A DNA stretch of 6,726 bases from Bacillota bacterium (GCA_017547345.1 JAFYPY010000180.1:1-6726); one strand, 5' to 3'. Shown: positions 1-6,253, numbered from the stretch's first letter. Notes: generated by a model not told the origin, from the letters alone. Made by a program: numbers and translations.

Positions 1-1023
1 AAGCTGTGAAACATGCATAAATCTGTTTTCAAATACAGTCTCAATTACAGTGCTTGCACCTTCAACAGTAGTTAAATATGCCATAAAAGGAGACTGGATA
101 TCTGTCGGGAACCCTGGGTAAGGTAATGTCTTGATATCTGTCGCAACCTGCGGACCTAAATCCCCTCTTACAATCAAATCATCATCTCCAACCTCAATTC
201 TAACACCACACTCGCGAAGCTTTGCAATTACGGGTTTTAAATGATCTGGAACTGCGTTACAAATATGCAGTGCACCCTTTGTGATAGCAGCTGCAAGCAT
301 AAATGTTCCTGCTTCAATTCTATCCGGAATAACAGTATGCTTAGCTCCCTTTAAGAATTCTACACCTTCTATTTTGATTGTATCAGTTCCGGCGCCCTTT
401 ATCTTAGCACCCATCTTGTTTAAGAAGTTTGCAAGGTCTACGATTTCGGGCTCTTCTGCAGCATTTTCAATGTATGTTATGCCATGGGCAAGAACTGCAG
501 CCATCATAATATTCTCTGTTGCACCTACGCTTGGGAAGTCCAAATAAATAGTTTCGCCAATCAAGCCTTGCGGTCCTGCAATAGCTTCAACATAGTTATC
601 TCCCATAACAAGTTCTGCACCTAGGGCCTCAAATCCCTTTAGATGCAAATCAATAGGTCTTGCGCCTATTGCACATCCACCAGGCAACGGAATTCTCGCT
701 CTACCCTTTCTTGCAAGTAAAGGTCCCATCACAAGAATAGATGCCCTCATCTTATTCACAAGCTCAAACTCTGCTTCTGTTGATATAATATCCTCTGTAT
801 GAATTGAAATAATATTTTCTTCCAATTCTTCAATCTGTGATCCTAATGAAGCAAGTATTTCTTTCATTAATGCCACATCTCTTAATCTCGGCACATCTCT
901 AATGACACATTCCTCTTCAGCAAGTAAAGCTGCCGCCATTAAAGGAAGTACCGCATTTTTTGCACCACTAATCTGTACCTCACCTTTTAGTGGGCCACTC
1001 TTTTCTACAATGTACTTTGCCAA
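1..1023 (-). CDS. murA: UDP-N-acetylglucosamine 1-carboxyvinyltransferase (MurA), 3' end cut off by window edge
   Basis: MurA transfers enolpyruvate from phosphoenolpyruvate to UDP-GlcNAc, the first committed step of peptidoglycan synthesis in the cytoplasm. Translating the minus strand from a TTG at 1021-1023 gives 341 uninterrupted codons to the window edge, so about 80 C-terminal residues of a usual 415-420 are missing. Family marks seen are the N-terminal SGAKNA (residues 19-24, with the conserved Lys22 and Asn23), KMRAS (91-95), the active-site loop [10 protein letters not shown] with Cys117 (the cysteine attacked by fosfomycin in this family), PDRIEAGTF (233-241), the FPTDIQ aspartate (Asp308) and ENRFMHV near the edge. 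The start is set by GGAGG six bases upstream; no ATG fits the family N-terminus. It lies 18 bases after abrB and probably shares its transcript. Firmicutes often carry two MurA paralogues, and which one this is cannot be decided here. Confidence 0.96.
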   Translation of the reverse strand, partial: MAKYIVEKSGPLKGEVQISGAKNAVLPLMAAALLAEEECVIRDVPRLRDVALMKEILASLGSQIEELEENIISIHTEDIISTEAEFELVNKMRASILVMGPLLARKGRARIPLPGGCAIGARPIDLHLKGFEALGAELVMGDNYVEAIAGPQGLIGETIYLDFPSVGATENIMMAAVLAHGITYIENAAEEPEIVDLANFLNKMGAKIKGAGTDTIKIEGVEFLKGAKHTVIPDRIEAGTFMLAAAITKGALHICNAVPDHLKPVIAKLRECGVRIEVGDDDLIVRGDLGPQVATDIKTLPYPGFPTDIQSPFMAYLTTVEGASTVIETVFENRFMHVSQL

Positions 1024-1029
1024 TTTAAT

Positions 1030-1034
1030 CCTCC
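1030..1034 (-). promoter_or_regulatory. Ribosome binding site fixing the TTG start of murA
   Basis: GGAGG on the minus strand ends six bases before the TTG at 1023. The protein reading from this TTG begins [12 protein letters not shown], which fits the usual MurA N-terminus. The next in-frame ATG lies far inside the conserved fold, so the TTG start is strongly favoured. Confidence 0.85.
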
Positions 1035-1041
1035 ACTTGGA

Positions 1042-1284
1042 CTATAATTCTTTCATTTCATCAATACAAGCTTTGCACACGCTCTTTCCACGAACTTCAA
1101 CTACATCTTCTACACTGCCACAGAATATGCACTTTGGCTCTATCTTCTTTAGCATGATGTATTCTCCATCCACGAATACTTCTAACAAATCATCTGTCTT
1201 GATATCTAAACTTCTTCTTAATTCAACTGGTATTACTACTCTTCCTAATGGATCTACCGGTCTTGCTATTCCTGTCGCTTTCAT
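1042..1284 (-). CDS. abrB: AbrB/SpoVT-family transcriptional regulator with a cysteine-rich C-terminus
   Basis: This is an 80-residue DNA-binding regulator. Residues 1-48 are the swapped-hairpin AbrB N-terminal domain, with GRVVIPVELRRSLDI as the signature. Arg8, Arg15, Arg23 and Arg24, the positions known to contact DNA in Bacillus AbrB, are all present. In Bacillus, AbrB is a tetrameric repressor of transition-state genes. The C-terminal part (about 50-80) differs from the Bacillus multimerisation domain: it is shorter and carries CIFC (52-55) and CKAC (70-73), a possible zinc or metal knuckle. The ATG at 1284 is preceded by a strong AGGAGGAG. The gene lies 40 bases after the 113-residue membrane protein and 18 bases before murA, so it is probably the middle gene of a three-gene transcript. 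Family membership is secure; target genes and orthology to Bacillus AbrB rather than a paralogue are not. Confidence 0.92.
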   Translation of the reverse strand: MKATGIARPVDPLGRVVIPVELRRSLDIKTDDLLEVFVDGEYIMLKKIEPKCIFCGSVEDVVEVRGKSVCKACIDEMKEL

Positions 1285-1324
1285 AACTTGTCTCCTCCTG
1301 CTTGCTTAACCTTTATCAAACCGA

Positions 1325-1666
1325 TTATTTGTTCTTTTTATTTTTCTTGTCTTTCTTGACAATTCCCGCAAAGCTACTAGCCGCATTAACCACACTTGTA
1401 GCCGCCGAAACTACACTTTGGTTCCCCTTTATCGAGTTAACTACAGTCCCAACCGAGGAGCCAATACCGCTCACGATTCCATCAATCTGCTCTGCCTTTT
1501 CTGCAGCAGTCGCAGATACCACCTTTGCATCATCTAAAATCAGATTTGTCTGTTTAATTGTTTTAATTAGATTATTTAATAAAATAATTAAATAAATAAG
1601 AAATATTATGACGAGGACAGCAATTGCAGTAAGCAGTGCCCCCTTCAACGTAACTGTTATAGTCAT
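1325..1666 (-). CDS. Single-pass membrane protein of unknown function
   Basis: I do not recognise this 113-residue protein as a named family. It has a short polar N-terminus, one strong membrane segment at about residues 9-30, then a region with many Ala, Ser, Val and Ile (about 33-103) that is likely helical, and a very basic tail ending KKDKKNKKNK. The architecture recalls DUF948-type (YtxG-like) proteins, with one N-terminal helix followed by a long amphipathic helix, but that is a resemblance of layout only. The ATG at 1666 has an excellent GAGGAGG site six bases upstream. It is the first gene after a sigma-A-like promoter and precedes abrB and murA in the same direction, so a cell-envelope role is conceivable but unproven. 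Coding status is supported by the ribosome site, the promoter and the clear protein architecture. Confidence 0.8.
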   Translation of the reverse strand: MTITVTLKGALLTAIAVLVIIFLIYLIILLNNLIKTIKQTNLILDDAKVVSATAAEKAEQIDGIVSGIGSSVGTVVNSIKGNQSVVSAATSVVNAASSFAGIVKKDKKNKKNK

Positions 1667-1699
1667 ACTCTACCTCCTCATTCGGTAAACGCTATTTTT

Positions 1700-1729
1700 A
1701 TTATAACTCAAAATTAGAAATCACTTCAA
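1700..1729 (-). promoter_or_regulatory. Sigma-A-type promoter for the membrane protein-abrB-murA operon
   Basis: On the minus strand there is a -35 TTGAAG (1724-1729), an 18-base spacer and a perfect -10 TATAAT (1700-1705). Transcription would start near 1693, leaving a short leader of about 26 bases before the ATG at 1666. No other convincing promoter is seen in the short gaps before abrB or murA, so this one probably serves all three genes. The -35 box overlaps the proposed sporulation promoter reading the other way. Confidence 0.7.
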
Positions 1730-1757
1730 CATTTTTTTCATATTCTATGCATACCTT
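1728..1757 (+). promoter_or_regulatory. Possible sigma-E (sporulation mother-cell) promoter for spmA-spmB
   Basis: The plus strand has CATACCTT (1750-1757), close to the Bacillus sigma-E -10 consensus CATACANT, with AACATTTT (1728-1735) 14 bases upstream resembling the -35 consensus GTCATATT. The spacing fits sigma-E promoters. The call also rests on established knowledge that spmAB of B. subtilis is transcribed in the mother cell under sigma-E. The -35 match is imperfect and the region is very AT-rich, so a chance match is possible. No good sigma-A promoter is seen in this orientation. Confidence 0.45.
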
Positions 1758-1784
1758 TTAACATTAACCAAAGGAGCTAGTCTT

Positions 1785-2360
1785 ATGATGAATTGTATTT
1801 GGGCAGTTATTTTACTGTCATCAATTATATACGCATTTTTTTCAGGAAACATAGACGCGCTAGAAACAGCATTCTCAGAGAGTTCTACAAAGGCCGTAGA
1901 ATTTCTTATAAGTTTATGCGGCATCATGGCTATGTGGAGTGGCTTGATGGAAATTGCCGAAAAAACAGGATTAATAGAGAAACTTGCCAAAGGGCTTATG
2001 CCTTTAACAAAACTACTTTTTCCTAAACAGAAAAATCCAGAAACCTTGTCTCTGATAGTTATGAGTTTTATGTCCAATCTTTTCGGGGCGGGTAATAGTT
2101 CAACTGTTTTTGCACTAAAAACCATGGAAAACTTAGACAAACAAAACAAATATAATACAAAGGCCAGCAACGATATGTGCACCTTTGCTGTAGTGAATAT
2201 GGCTATCGCCCCTATAGTTCCAATATTGACCATTCAAATCCGGAGCGAAGTCGGGTCATCAAATCCTTACTCCACCGTTGTCCCGTCTCTTGTTACCGCC
2301 CTCATAACAATACTGGTCTCCATTATCATATGTAAATATTTTGAAAGGAAAGAAAAATGA
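1785..2360 (+). CDS. spmA: Spore maturation protein A
   Basis: This is a 191-residue polytopic membrane protein of the nucleoside-recognition (Gate) domain superfamily. In B. subtilis, SpmA and SpmB are needed for normal dehydration of the spore core; their molecular activity is not settled. Hydrophobic segments are seen at about residues 3-20, 36-53, 86-102, 133-150 and 165-184. SpmA-like marks are the GIMAMWSGLMEIAEKTGL stretch (46-63), LFGAGNSST (99-107), the KTMENL segment (112-117), SNDMCTF (128-134) and IRSEVGSSNP (152-161). The usual family wording around GN..TP.GLKAM and NTS...IP is altered here, so this is a somewhat divergent member. AAGGAG at 1771-1776 lies eight bases before the ATG at 1785; the second ATG at 1788 is a near-equal alternative. 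It overlaps spmB by ATGA and is probably sigma-E controlled. Confidence 0.92.
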   Translation: MMNCIWAVILLSSIIYAFFSGNIDALETAFSESSTKAVEFLISLCGIMAMWSGLMEIAEKTGLIEKLAKGLMPLTKLLFPKQKNPETLSLIVMSFMSNLFGAGNSSTVFALKTMENLDKQNKYNTKASNDMCTFAVVNMAIAPIVPILTIQIRSEVGSSNPYSTVVPSLVTALITILVSIIICKYFERKEK

Positions 2361-2884
2361 CAAAAATACTCGTATTATTATCAACCTGTTTTCTTCCAGC
2401 TATGACAGTCATTATAATATCATATGGGATTCTAAAGAAAGCTCCTGTTTATGACCTTTTTATTGATGGTGCAAAAAAAGGTCTAAAAACATCAGTGGAC
2501 ATACTACCTTTTCTCATCGGGATTTTTCTTGCTGTAAACAGTTTAACGTCCTCGGGCCTACTTAACCTTCTAAATCTTCTATTTTCTCCTTTGCTAAAGC
2601 TGCTTGGAATACCGCCTGAGCTACTGCCATTAATATTGCTTCGTTCCGTTTCAGGTAGTGGTTCATACATTATTCTTCAAGACATTTTAGAAACCGTTGG
2701 CCCCGATACCTATGCAGGAAGAGTTGCATGTGTTATGACAGGTGGTTGTGAAACAATTCTCTATGTTCTAGCTTTATATTTTGGTGTCACACATGCAAAA
2801 GAAATGAGGCACGCCTTTGTAGGTGGCCTCATTGGTTATCTAACCGGTATATTAGTTTCAATATTCATATGCAAATATATTTAA
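2357..2884 (+). CDS. spmB: Spore maturation protein B
   Basis: This is a 175-residue membrane protein, partner of SpmA and also in the Gate domain superfamily. Hydrophobic segments lie at about residues 4-25, 48-66, 70-95, 128-143 and 153-172. Diagnostic SpmB positions are LLRSVSGSGSY (94-104), DILETVGPDTYAGR (109-122), the TGG.ET..YVLALYFG block (128-143) and RHAF..GLIG..TG (151-164). The ATG lies within the ATGA overlap with the spmA stop, which suggests translational coupling and matched amounts of the two proteins. The gene ends one base from the stop codon of the convergent trmN6 gene, and no terminator hairpin is visible there. The length matches the usual family size of about 175 residues. 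Confidence 0.94.
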   Translation: MTKILVLLSTCFLPAMTVIIISYGILKKAPVYDLFIDGAKKGLKTSVDILPFLIGIFLAVNSLTSSGLLNLLNLLFSPLLKLLGIPPELLPLILLRSVSGSGSYIILQDILETVGPDTYAGRVACVMTGGCETILYVLALYFGVTHAKEMRHAFVGGLIGYLTGILVSIFICKYI

Positions 2885-2885
2885 T

Positions 2886-3650
2886 TTAATCTTCATACGC
2901 TTTGAGGAGTTCTTGAGTATAATTACCTTTGCCATCATATACCGCCAATGGCTCCATTAATTTCAACTCATTACCCCCACCTTTAACAAAGTGAATTAAC
3001 AAGATATTAGGGACACTCTCTTTTGTAGGACTTACAAAACGCATTTCCTTAGGCTCTAACTTGTTCTTTCTTGCATAGAAACATATATCTGTAAGTCTAG
3101 AAGGTCTATGAACCATAAAGAGATCCCCTTTGGGTTTTAGGAGAAATGATGCCGCCTCAAAAAACTCGTTAATACCTGCGGTTGTCTCATGTCTTGCAAT
3201 AGTTTTTGGCATCATATCATTTTTAATACCCCCTCCGGAAATGAAATACGGCGGATTACACACTATAGCGTCCACATTACCTTTATAGCTATGACCCCAA
3301 TCCAAAACATCTTTAACATCACAGTTCAAGAAAGAGATTCTGTCTTCTAAACCATTTATTTTTGCATTTCTTTCAGCTCGATTAAAAGATTCTCCTTGAA
3401 CCTCTACACCAACGATCTTTGCATCATTGATTTTATGAGACAAAATCAATGGTATGACCCCTGTGCCAGTTCCAAGATCAAATATAATCCCTGGTTTCTT
3501 CTTTAATCCATTTACAGCAAAATCCGAAAGTATTACAGCATCCACGCCATAACAAAACTCTTTTGGGTTTTGAATCAGTTCCAAATCTCCAAAACCGATT
3601 TTGTCAATCCTCTCAAATTCAAAAGTAGCTACATCTGCTGTCTTTTTCAT
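2886..3650 (-). CDS. trmN6: tRNA1(Val) (adenine(37)-N6)-methyltransferase-like protein (YabB/TrmN6)
   Basis: This 254-residue class I SAM-dependent methyltransferase corresponds to B. subtilis YabB and E. coli YfiC/TrmN6, which methylates N6 of A37 in tRNA1(Val). Seen in the sequence are a family-typical substrate segment YGVDAVILSDFA (34-45), SAM-binding motif I DLGTGTGV (58-65), the acidic end of strand 2 in GVEVQ (81-85) and the catalytic NPPY (132-135), the mark of methylation on an exocyclic amine. ARHETT (152-157) is also typical. The ATG at 3650 lies four bases after the ricT stop, with AAGGA eight bases upstream inside the end of ricT. It is the last gene of the tmk operon and meets spmB tail to tail. 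The fold and catalytic type are certain; the exact tRNA substrate is taken from family knowledge. Confidence 0.9.
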   Translation of the reverse strand: MKKTADVATFEFERIDKIGFGDLELIQNPKEFCYGVDAVILSDFAVNGLKKKPGIIFDLGTGTGVIPLILSHKINDAKIVGVEVQGESFNRAERNAKINGLEDRISFLNCDVKDVLDWGHSYKGNVDAIVCNPPYFISGGGIKNDMMPKTIARHETTAGINEFFEAASFLLKPKGDLFMVHRPSRLTDICFYARKNKLEPKEMRFVSPTKESVPNILLIHFVKGGGNELKLMEPLAVYDGKGNYTQELLKAYED

Positions 3651-3654
3651 AAGA

Positions 3655-4596
3655 CTAATCCTTCATAAGTTTTTGAATTTCTTTCATTGTGTCCGCATCA
3701 ACACCTTCAAAAACATTGAAATTTTTATTATCTCTATGCTTTTCTGTTCTTCTTACTTCTTCCTTCTTGAAAGTGTAAATTTCAGAGGAAAGTTTTTCTT
3801 CTTGCTCATCGGTCTCTGTATGCTTACCCTTTGCGTTATCTTCAACAAACAGTCTAACTTTAACCAATCTTTCAAGAAGGTTTGTATCTACTACCTTTCC
3901 AAGACCTTCCGGAGTTTTTACCTTTTCACCAACATCTGGCATTCCTTTTCTAAACTCCATATAAATATCGTTTTCATATTTCAAACAACACATAAGTCTA
4001 CCACAAATTCCCGAAATTTTAGTCGGATTTAGTGAAAGATTCTGTACTTTTGCCATTTTTATAGAAACAGGTTCAAAATCAGCAAGCCAGCTATGACAAC
4101 ACAATGCCCTGCCACAACTTCCTATTCCACCTAGCATCTTCGCCTCATCTCTTACACCAATTTGACGCAATTCTATACGCATCTTGAAAACGCCTGCTAG
4201 ATCTTTTACAAGCTCACGGAAGTCAACACGCCCATCTGCAGTAAAGTAAAACACAATTTTGCTATTATCGAAAGTATATTCCACATCAATAAGCTTCATT
4301 ACAAGACCATGTTTATCAACCTTTTCCTGGCAAAGCTTTAATGCCTTTTCTTTCTTTTTTACATTCTCAATATGCTGCTTTACATCCTTTTCGTTAGCAA
4401 TTCTAACAATCTTTTTTAGAGGTGCAACAATACTAGATTCTTCTACTTCTGTAATGTCCATAGTTACAGTTCCGAATTCCATACCTCTTGCAGTTTCAAC
4501 AATAACATCGTCGCCTGCCTTTACATCCAAAATATCTGGGTCAAAGTAATATACTTTTCCGGCCGTCTTAAATCTTACTCCGGCTACTCTTACCAT
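3655..4596 (-). CDS. ricT: PSP1-domain protein RicT (YaaT)
   Basis: This 313-residue cytoplasmic protein is the RicT/YaaT homologue. In B. subtilis, RicT joins RicA and RicF in the Y-complex, which binds Fe-S clusters, aids maturation of mRNAs by RNase Y and affects Spo0A activation, competence and biofilm formation. The PSP1 C-terminal-type domain lies at about residues 60-146. It is followed by the cysteine blocks GSCGRALCC (Cys161, 166, 167) and GICGRLMCC (Cys198, 203, 204), all six present and consistent with Fe-S ligands. The C-terminus from about 252 is charged. The preferred start is the ATG at 4596 because GGAGG lies five bases before it. A TTG at 4608 would add four residues but would place this ribosome site inside the gene. 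The holB stop is one base upstream of the ATG, so translation is probably coupled. RicA and RicF are not in the window. Confidence 0.93.
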   Translation of the reverse strand: MVRVAGVRFKTAGKVYYFDPDILDVKAGDDVIVETARGMEFGTVTMDITEVEESSIVAPLKKIVRIANEKDVKQHIENVKKKEKALKLCQEKVDKHGLVMKLIDVEYTFDNSKIVFYFTADGRVDFRELVKDLAGVFKMRIELRQIGVRDEAKMLGGIGSCGRALCCHSWLADFEPVSIKMAKVQNLSLNPTKISGICGRLMCCLKYENDIYMEFRKGMPDVGEKVKTPEGLGKVVDTNLLERLVKVRLFVEDNAKGKHTETDEQEEKLSSEIYTFKKEEVRRTEKHRDNKNFNVFEGVDADTMKEIQKLMKD

Positions 4597-4597
4597 A

Positions 4598-5404
4598 TTA
4601 TCCTCCAATTTTTAAGATGAGATTTTTTAATGCATATTGATAATTGACTTTTGAAATCAAATCTCTTCGTGCAGCCTCAATATATTCAATGGTTCTTATT
4701 ATCTCATCTTTTGTATATATTTTTCTTCTTGGGTCCTCCCAAGTCAAAAGCTTCTCATAAATTCTCTCAAGACCATCAAGCAAAATCAATGCATCTTCTC
4801 TGCTTTTTATTCTGCTTGAAAGCATTTGTTTCATCTCGTGGAATTTTTTGCCTTTACTCATGGCATCAAAGAATTCTTCTGCCATACATTCGCCTTCACT
4901 ATTTGCCTTTATATCTTCTAATCTATATAAAACGCATCTTGACCTTATAGTTTCTAATAAATTTTCTCTATTTTCAGAAAGCAATATTATTACTGTTCCA
5001 GGAAATGGTTCTTCCAATGTCTTCAAAAGTCTGTTTTGTGCTCTAATAGTCATAGTATCAGCATCTTTAATAATAGCCAAATGTCTTGATCCTATAGGCT
5101 TCTTTTTGAGTTCGCTTTGCAACTTTAAAATCTGCTCGTCTTTCACAGACATCCCATCAGACTCGATAAAGTGAAAATCCTCAAAATTATCATGTTCCAT
5201 TTTTCTACAAGTCAAACAGCAATCGCAACCAATCCCTGGCTGTGTTTCACATATAATCGCCTTGCAAAAGTCTCTAGCAAAAGACTCTTTATCTGAAAGT
5301 CCATCTCCTTCAATGATATAAGCATGAAAAACACGACCCGTGCTGATACTTGAACTTATTTTTTCAATTAGCTTCCTATTTGAATTATATTTATTTAGAG
5401 ACAC
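4598..5404 (-). CDS. holB: DNA polymerase III subunit delta prime
   Basis: This is a 268-residue clamp-loader subunit, the stator of the tau/gamma-delta-delta' complex that loads the beta clamp on primed DNA. Seen: an AAA+ core starting GRVFHAYIIEG (23-33), where the P-loop is degenerate (GDGLSDKES instead of GxxGxGKT), as expected because delta prime does not hydrolyse ATP; zinc-module cysteines Cys52, Cys60, Cys63 and Cys66; LLKTLEEP (126-133); and the SRC motif (155-157) that supplies an arginine finger to the neighbouring subunit. The C-terminal collar domain is less conserved and this protein is shorter than many homologues (about 310-330 residues). The start is GTG at 5404: an in-frame TAG lies only two codons upstream and no early ATG exists. 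The first 14 bases overlap the end of tmk, and a weak AGGA sits 11 bases upstream. Confidence 0.92.
   Translation of the reverse strand: MSLNKYNSNRKLIEKISSSISTGRVFHAYIIEGDGLSDKESFARDFCKAIICETQPGIGCDCCLTCRKMEHDNFEDFHFIESDGMSVKDEQILKLQSELKKKPIGSRHLAIIKDADTMTIRAQNRLLKTLEEPFPGTVIILLSENRENLLETIRSRCVLYRLEDIKANSEGECMAEEFFDAMSKGKKFHEMKQMLSSRIKSREDALILLDGLERIYEKLLTWEDPRRKIYTKDEIIRTIEYIEAARRDLISKVNYQYALKNLILKIGG
4602..4606 (-). promoter_or_regulatory. Ribosome binding site deciding the ricT start
   Basis: GGAGG on the minus strand is five bases before the ATG at 4596. It lies in the last codons of holB, whose C-terminus Gly-Gly is encoded by this very sequence. Its position argues against initiation at the TTG at 4608, which would begin just in front of it. 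Confidence 0.8.
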
Positions 5405-6020
5405 TTTCTAACACTTCCTCTAATTTTCTATAGATATCATACTTGATTTCTTCAATAGATCTGCTTGCATCAATACCAAAAACTCTTTCCGGATTCTTTT
5501 TTTCTATTTCTAAATACCCTTCAAAGACAGATGTATGAAAAGCTTCTTTTTCTAATTCAAGTCTATCTTGCTCTCTGTTTCCAATTCTATTTTTCCCAAT
5601 ACGTGGATCTAGTCTCATAAGAAAAGTTACATCTGGCATACAATCTCTTATTGCATAGCTATTTATATCCGCAACGCAATCTCCAAGACCTCTGCCAAAA
5701 CCCTGATACGCAATACTAGAATCAACAAATCGATCACACACAACAACCTTGCCTTGTTCTAATGCTGGCTTAATAACTTGTGAAACATGTTGTGCTCTAG
5801 CAGCTGCGTAAAGCATTGCTTCTGTCATAGAATCCATTCCAATATTTGCTTTATCTAAAAGAATTTCTCTAATTTTTTCACCAATTAGAGTACCTCCCGG
5901 CTCCCTAGTAAATATCACCTCAAGGTTTCTCTCATTAAAAAATTTTTCAATATTCTTTAGTTGTGTGGATTTGCCGGAACCATCTGGACCTTCAATAGAA
6001 ATAAAAATACCCCTATTCAT
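5391..6020 (-). CDS. tmk: Thymidylate kinase
   Basis: Tmk phosphorylates dTMP to dTDP with ATP, an essential step for dTTP supply. The 209-residue length is typical of bacteria. The P-loop is GPDGSGKST (11-19). TREPGGT (38-44) and the DRF motif with VDSSIAYQG (96-107) form the dTMP-binding core. The LID region at about 141-153 is arginine-rich (Arg145, Arg149, Arg153); together with the absence of a P-loop arginine this matches the E. coli-like type II arrangement. The ATG at 6020 has AGGAG six bases upstream, within the last codons of the preceding 36-residue ORF. The end overlaps holB by 14 bases. The tmk-holB pairing is widespread in Firmicutes, although yaaQ (darA) and yaaR, which lie between them in Bacillus, are absent here. 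Confidence 0.97.
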   Translation of the reverse strand: MNRGIFISIEGPDGSGKSTQLKNIEKFFNERNLEVIFTREPGGTLIGEKIREILLDKANIGMDSMTEAMLYAAARAQHVSQVIKPALEQGKVVVCDRFVDSSIAYQGFGRGLGDCVADINSYAIRDCMPDVTFLMRLDPRIGKNRIGNREQDRLELEKEAFHTSVFEGYLEIEKKNPERVFGIDASRSIEEIKYDIYRKLEEVLESVSK

Positions 6021-6022
6021 TA

Positions 6023-6133
6023 TTATCTCCTGTTTTTATATAGTTCATCTACTAGTTTTGTCAAAAAATAATGTGCGACAATATATAGAGGAACACATAA
6101 CAAAATCGAAAACAATACTTTGATAATAAACAT
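6023..6133 (-). CDS. Small hydrophobic ORF (36 residues) upstream of tmk
   Basis: This ORF runs from ATG at 6133 to TAA at 6023-6025. It encodes 36 residues: a short start MFIIK, a hydrophobic stretch at about 2-24 long enough to span the membrane once, and a charged tail ending YKNRR. A textbook ribosome site, AAGGAGGA (6141-6148), lies seven bases before the ATG, and an extended -10 promoter lies just upstream. Its stop is two bases before the tmk ATG, and its last two Arg codons hold the tmk ribosome site, so its translation should affect tmk initiation. It is probably either a genuine small membrane protein or a leader ORF. I recognise no family. Support comes from signals and architecture, not homology. 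Confidence 0.65.
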   Translation of the reverse strand: MFIIKVLFSILLCVPLYIVAHYFLTKLVDELYKNRR

Positions 6134-6164
6134 TAAAGGTTCCTCCTTAAAAATATTCCATAAT

Positions 6165-6173
6165 ATTATATCA
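6165..6173 (-). promoter_or_regulatory. Extended -10 promoter for the tmk operon
   Basis: The minus strand carries TGATATAAT: a perfect -10 TATAAT (6165-6170) preceded by TG one base away, the extended -10 pattern that can work without a strong -35. The 17-base-spaced -35 position reads TTTATT, which is poor. Transcription would begin near 6158, leaving about 25 bases before the ATG of the 36-residue ORF. It sits just below the rRNA terminator, as expected for a promoter that makes the operon independent of rRNA transcription. Confidence 0.7.
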
Positions 6174-6204
6174 TACTCAGACCAATAAATAAAACTTTAA
6201 TTAT

Positions 6205-6226
6205 AAAAAAAGACCCTGTTAGGGTC
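6205..6226 (-). terminator. Intrinsic terminator ending the rRNA operon
   Basis: On the minus strand, GACCCT and AGGGTC form a perfect six-pair stem around a three-base loop (6212-6226), followed by seven T residues (6205-6211). AAG on the 5' side can extend the stem into the T-run. It lies about 28 bases after the 3' end of 5S rRNA and about 32 bases before the tmk operon -10 box. Confidence 0.92.
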
Positions 6227-6253
6227 CTTAGAAGTAAATATGGGCATAAAAAA

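Noticed and set aside
281..547. Plus-strand ORF opposite murA
   Set aside because: Antisense to the highly conserved MurA coding sequence, with no ribosome site or family resemblance.
902..1595. Two plus-strand ORFs opposite abrB, murA and the 113-residue protein
   Set aside because: They cover the antisense of three genes with clear ribosome sites and look like low-complexity shadow translations.
1745..2233. 162-codon minus-strand ORF opposite spmA
   Set aside because: It is the antisense shadow of spmA. SpmA has a recognisable protein family, a ribosome site and coupling to spmB; the shadow has none of these.
3601..5174. Several plus-strand ORFs opposite ricT and holB
   Set aside because: Phe/Ser-rich translations typical of the antisense of Lys/Glu-rich genes, with no supporting signals.
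6141..6168. AT-rich inverted repeat with two AATATT copies in the leader before the small ORF
   Set aside because: AATATT is self-complementary and expected by chance in such AT-rich DNA. It overlaps the start region of the promoter and gives no convincing operator or riboswitch fold.
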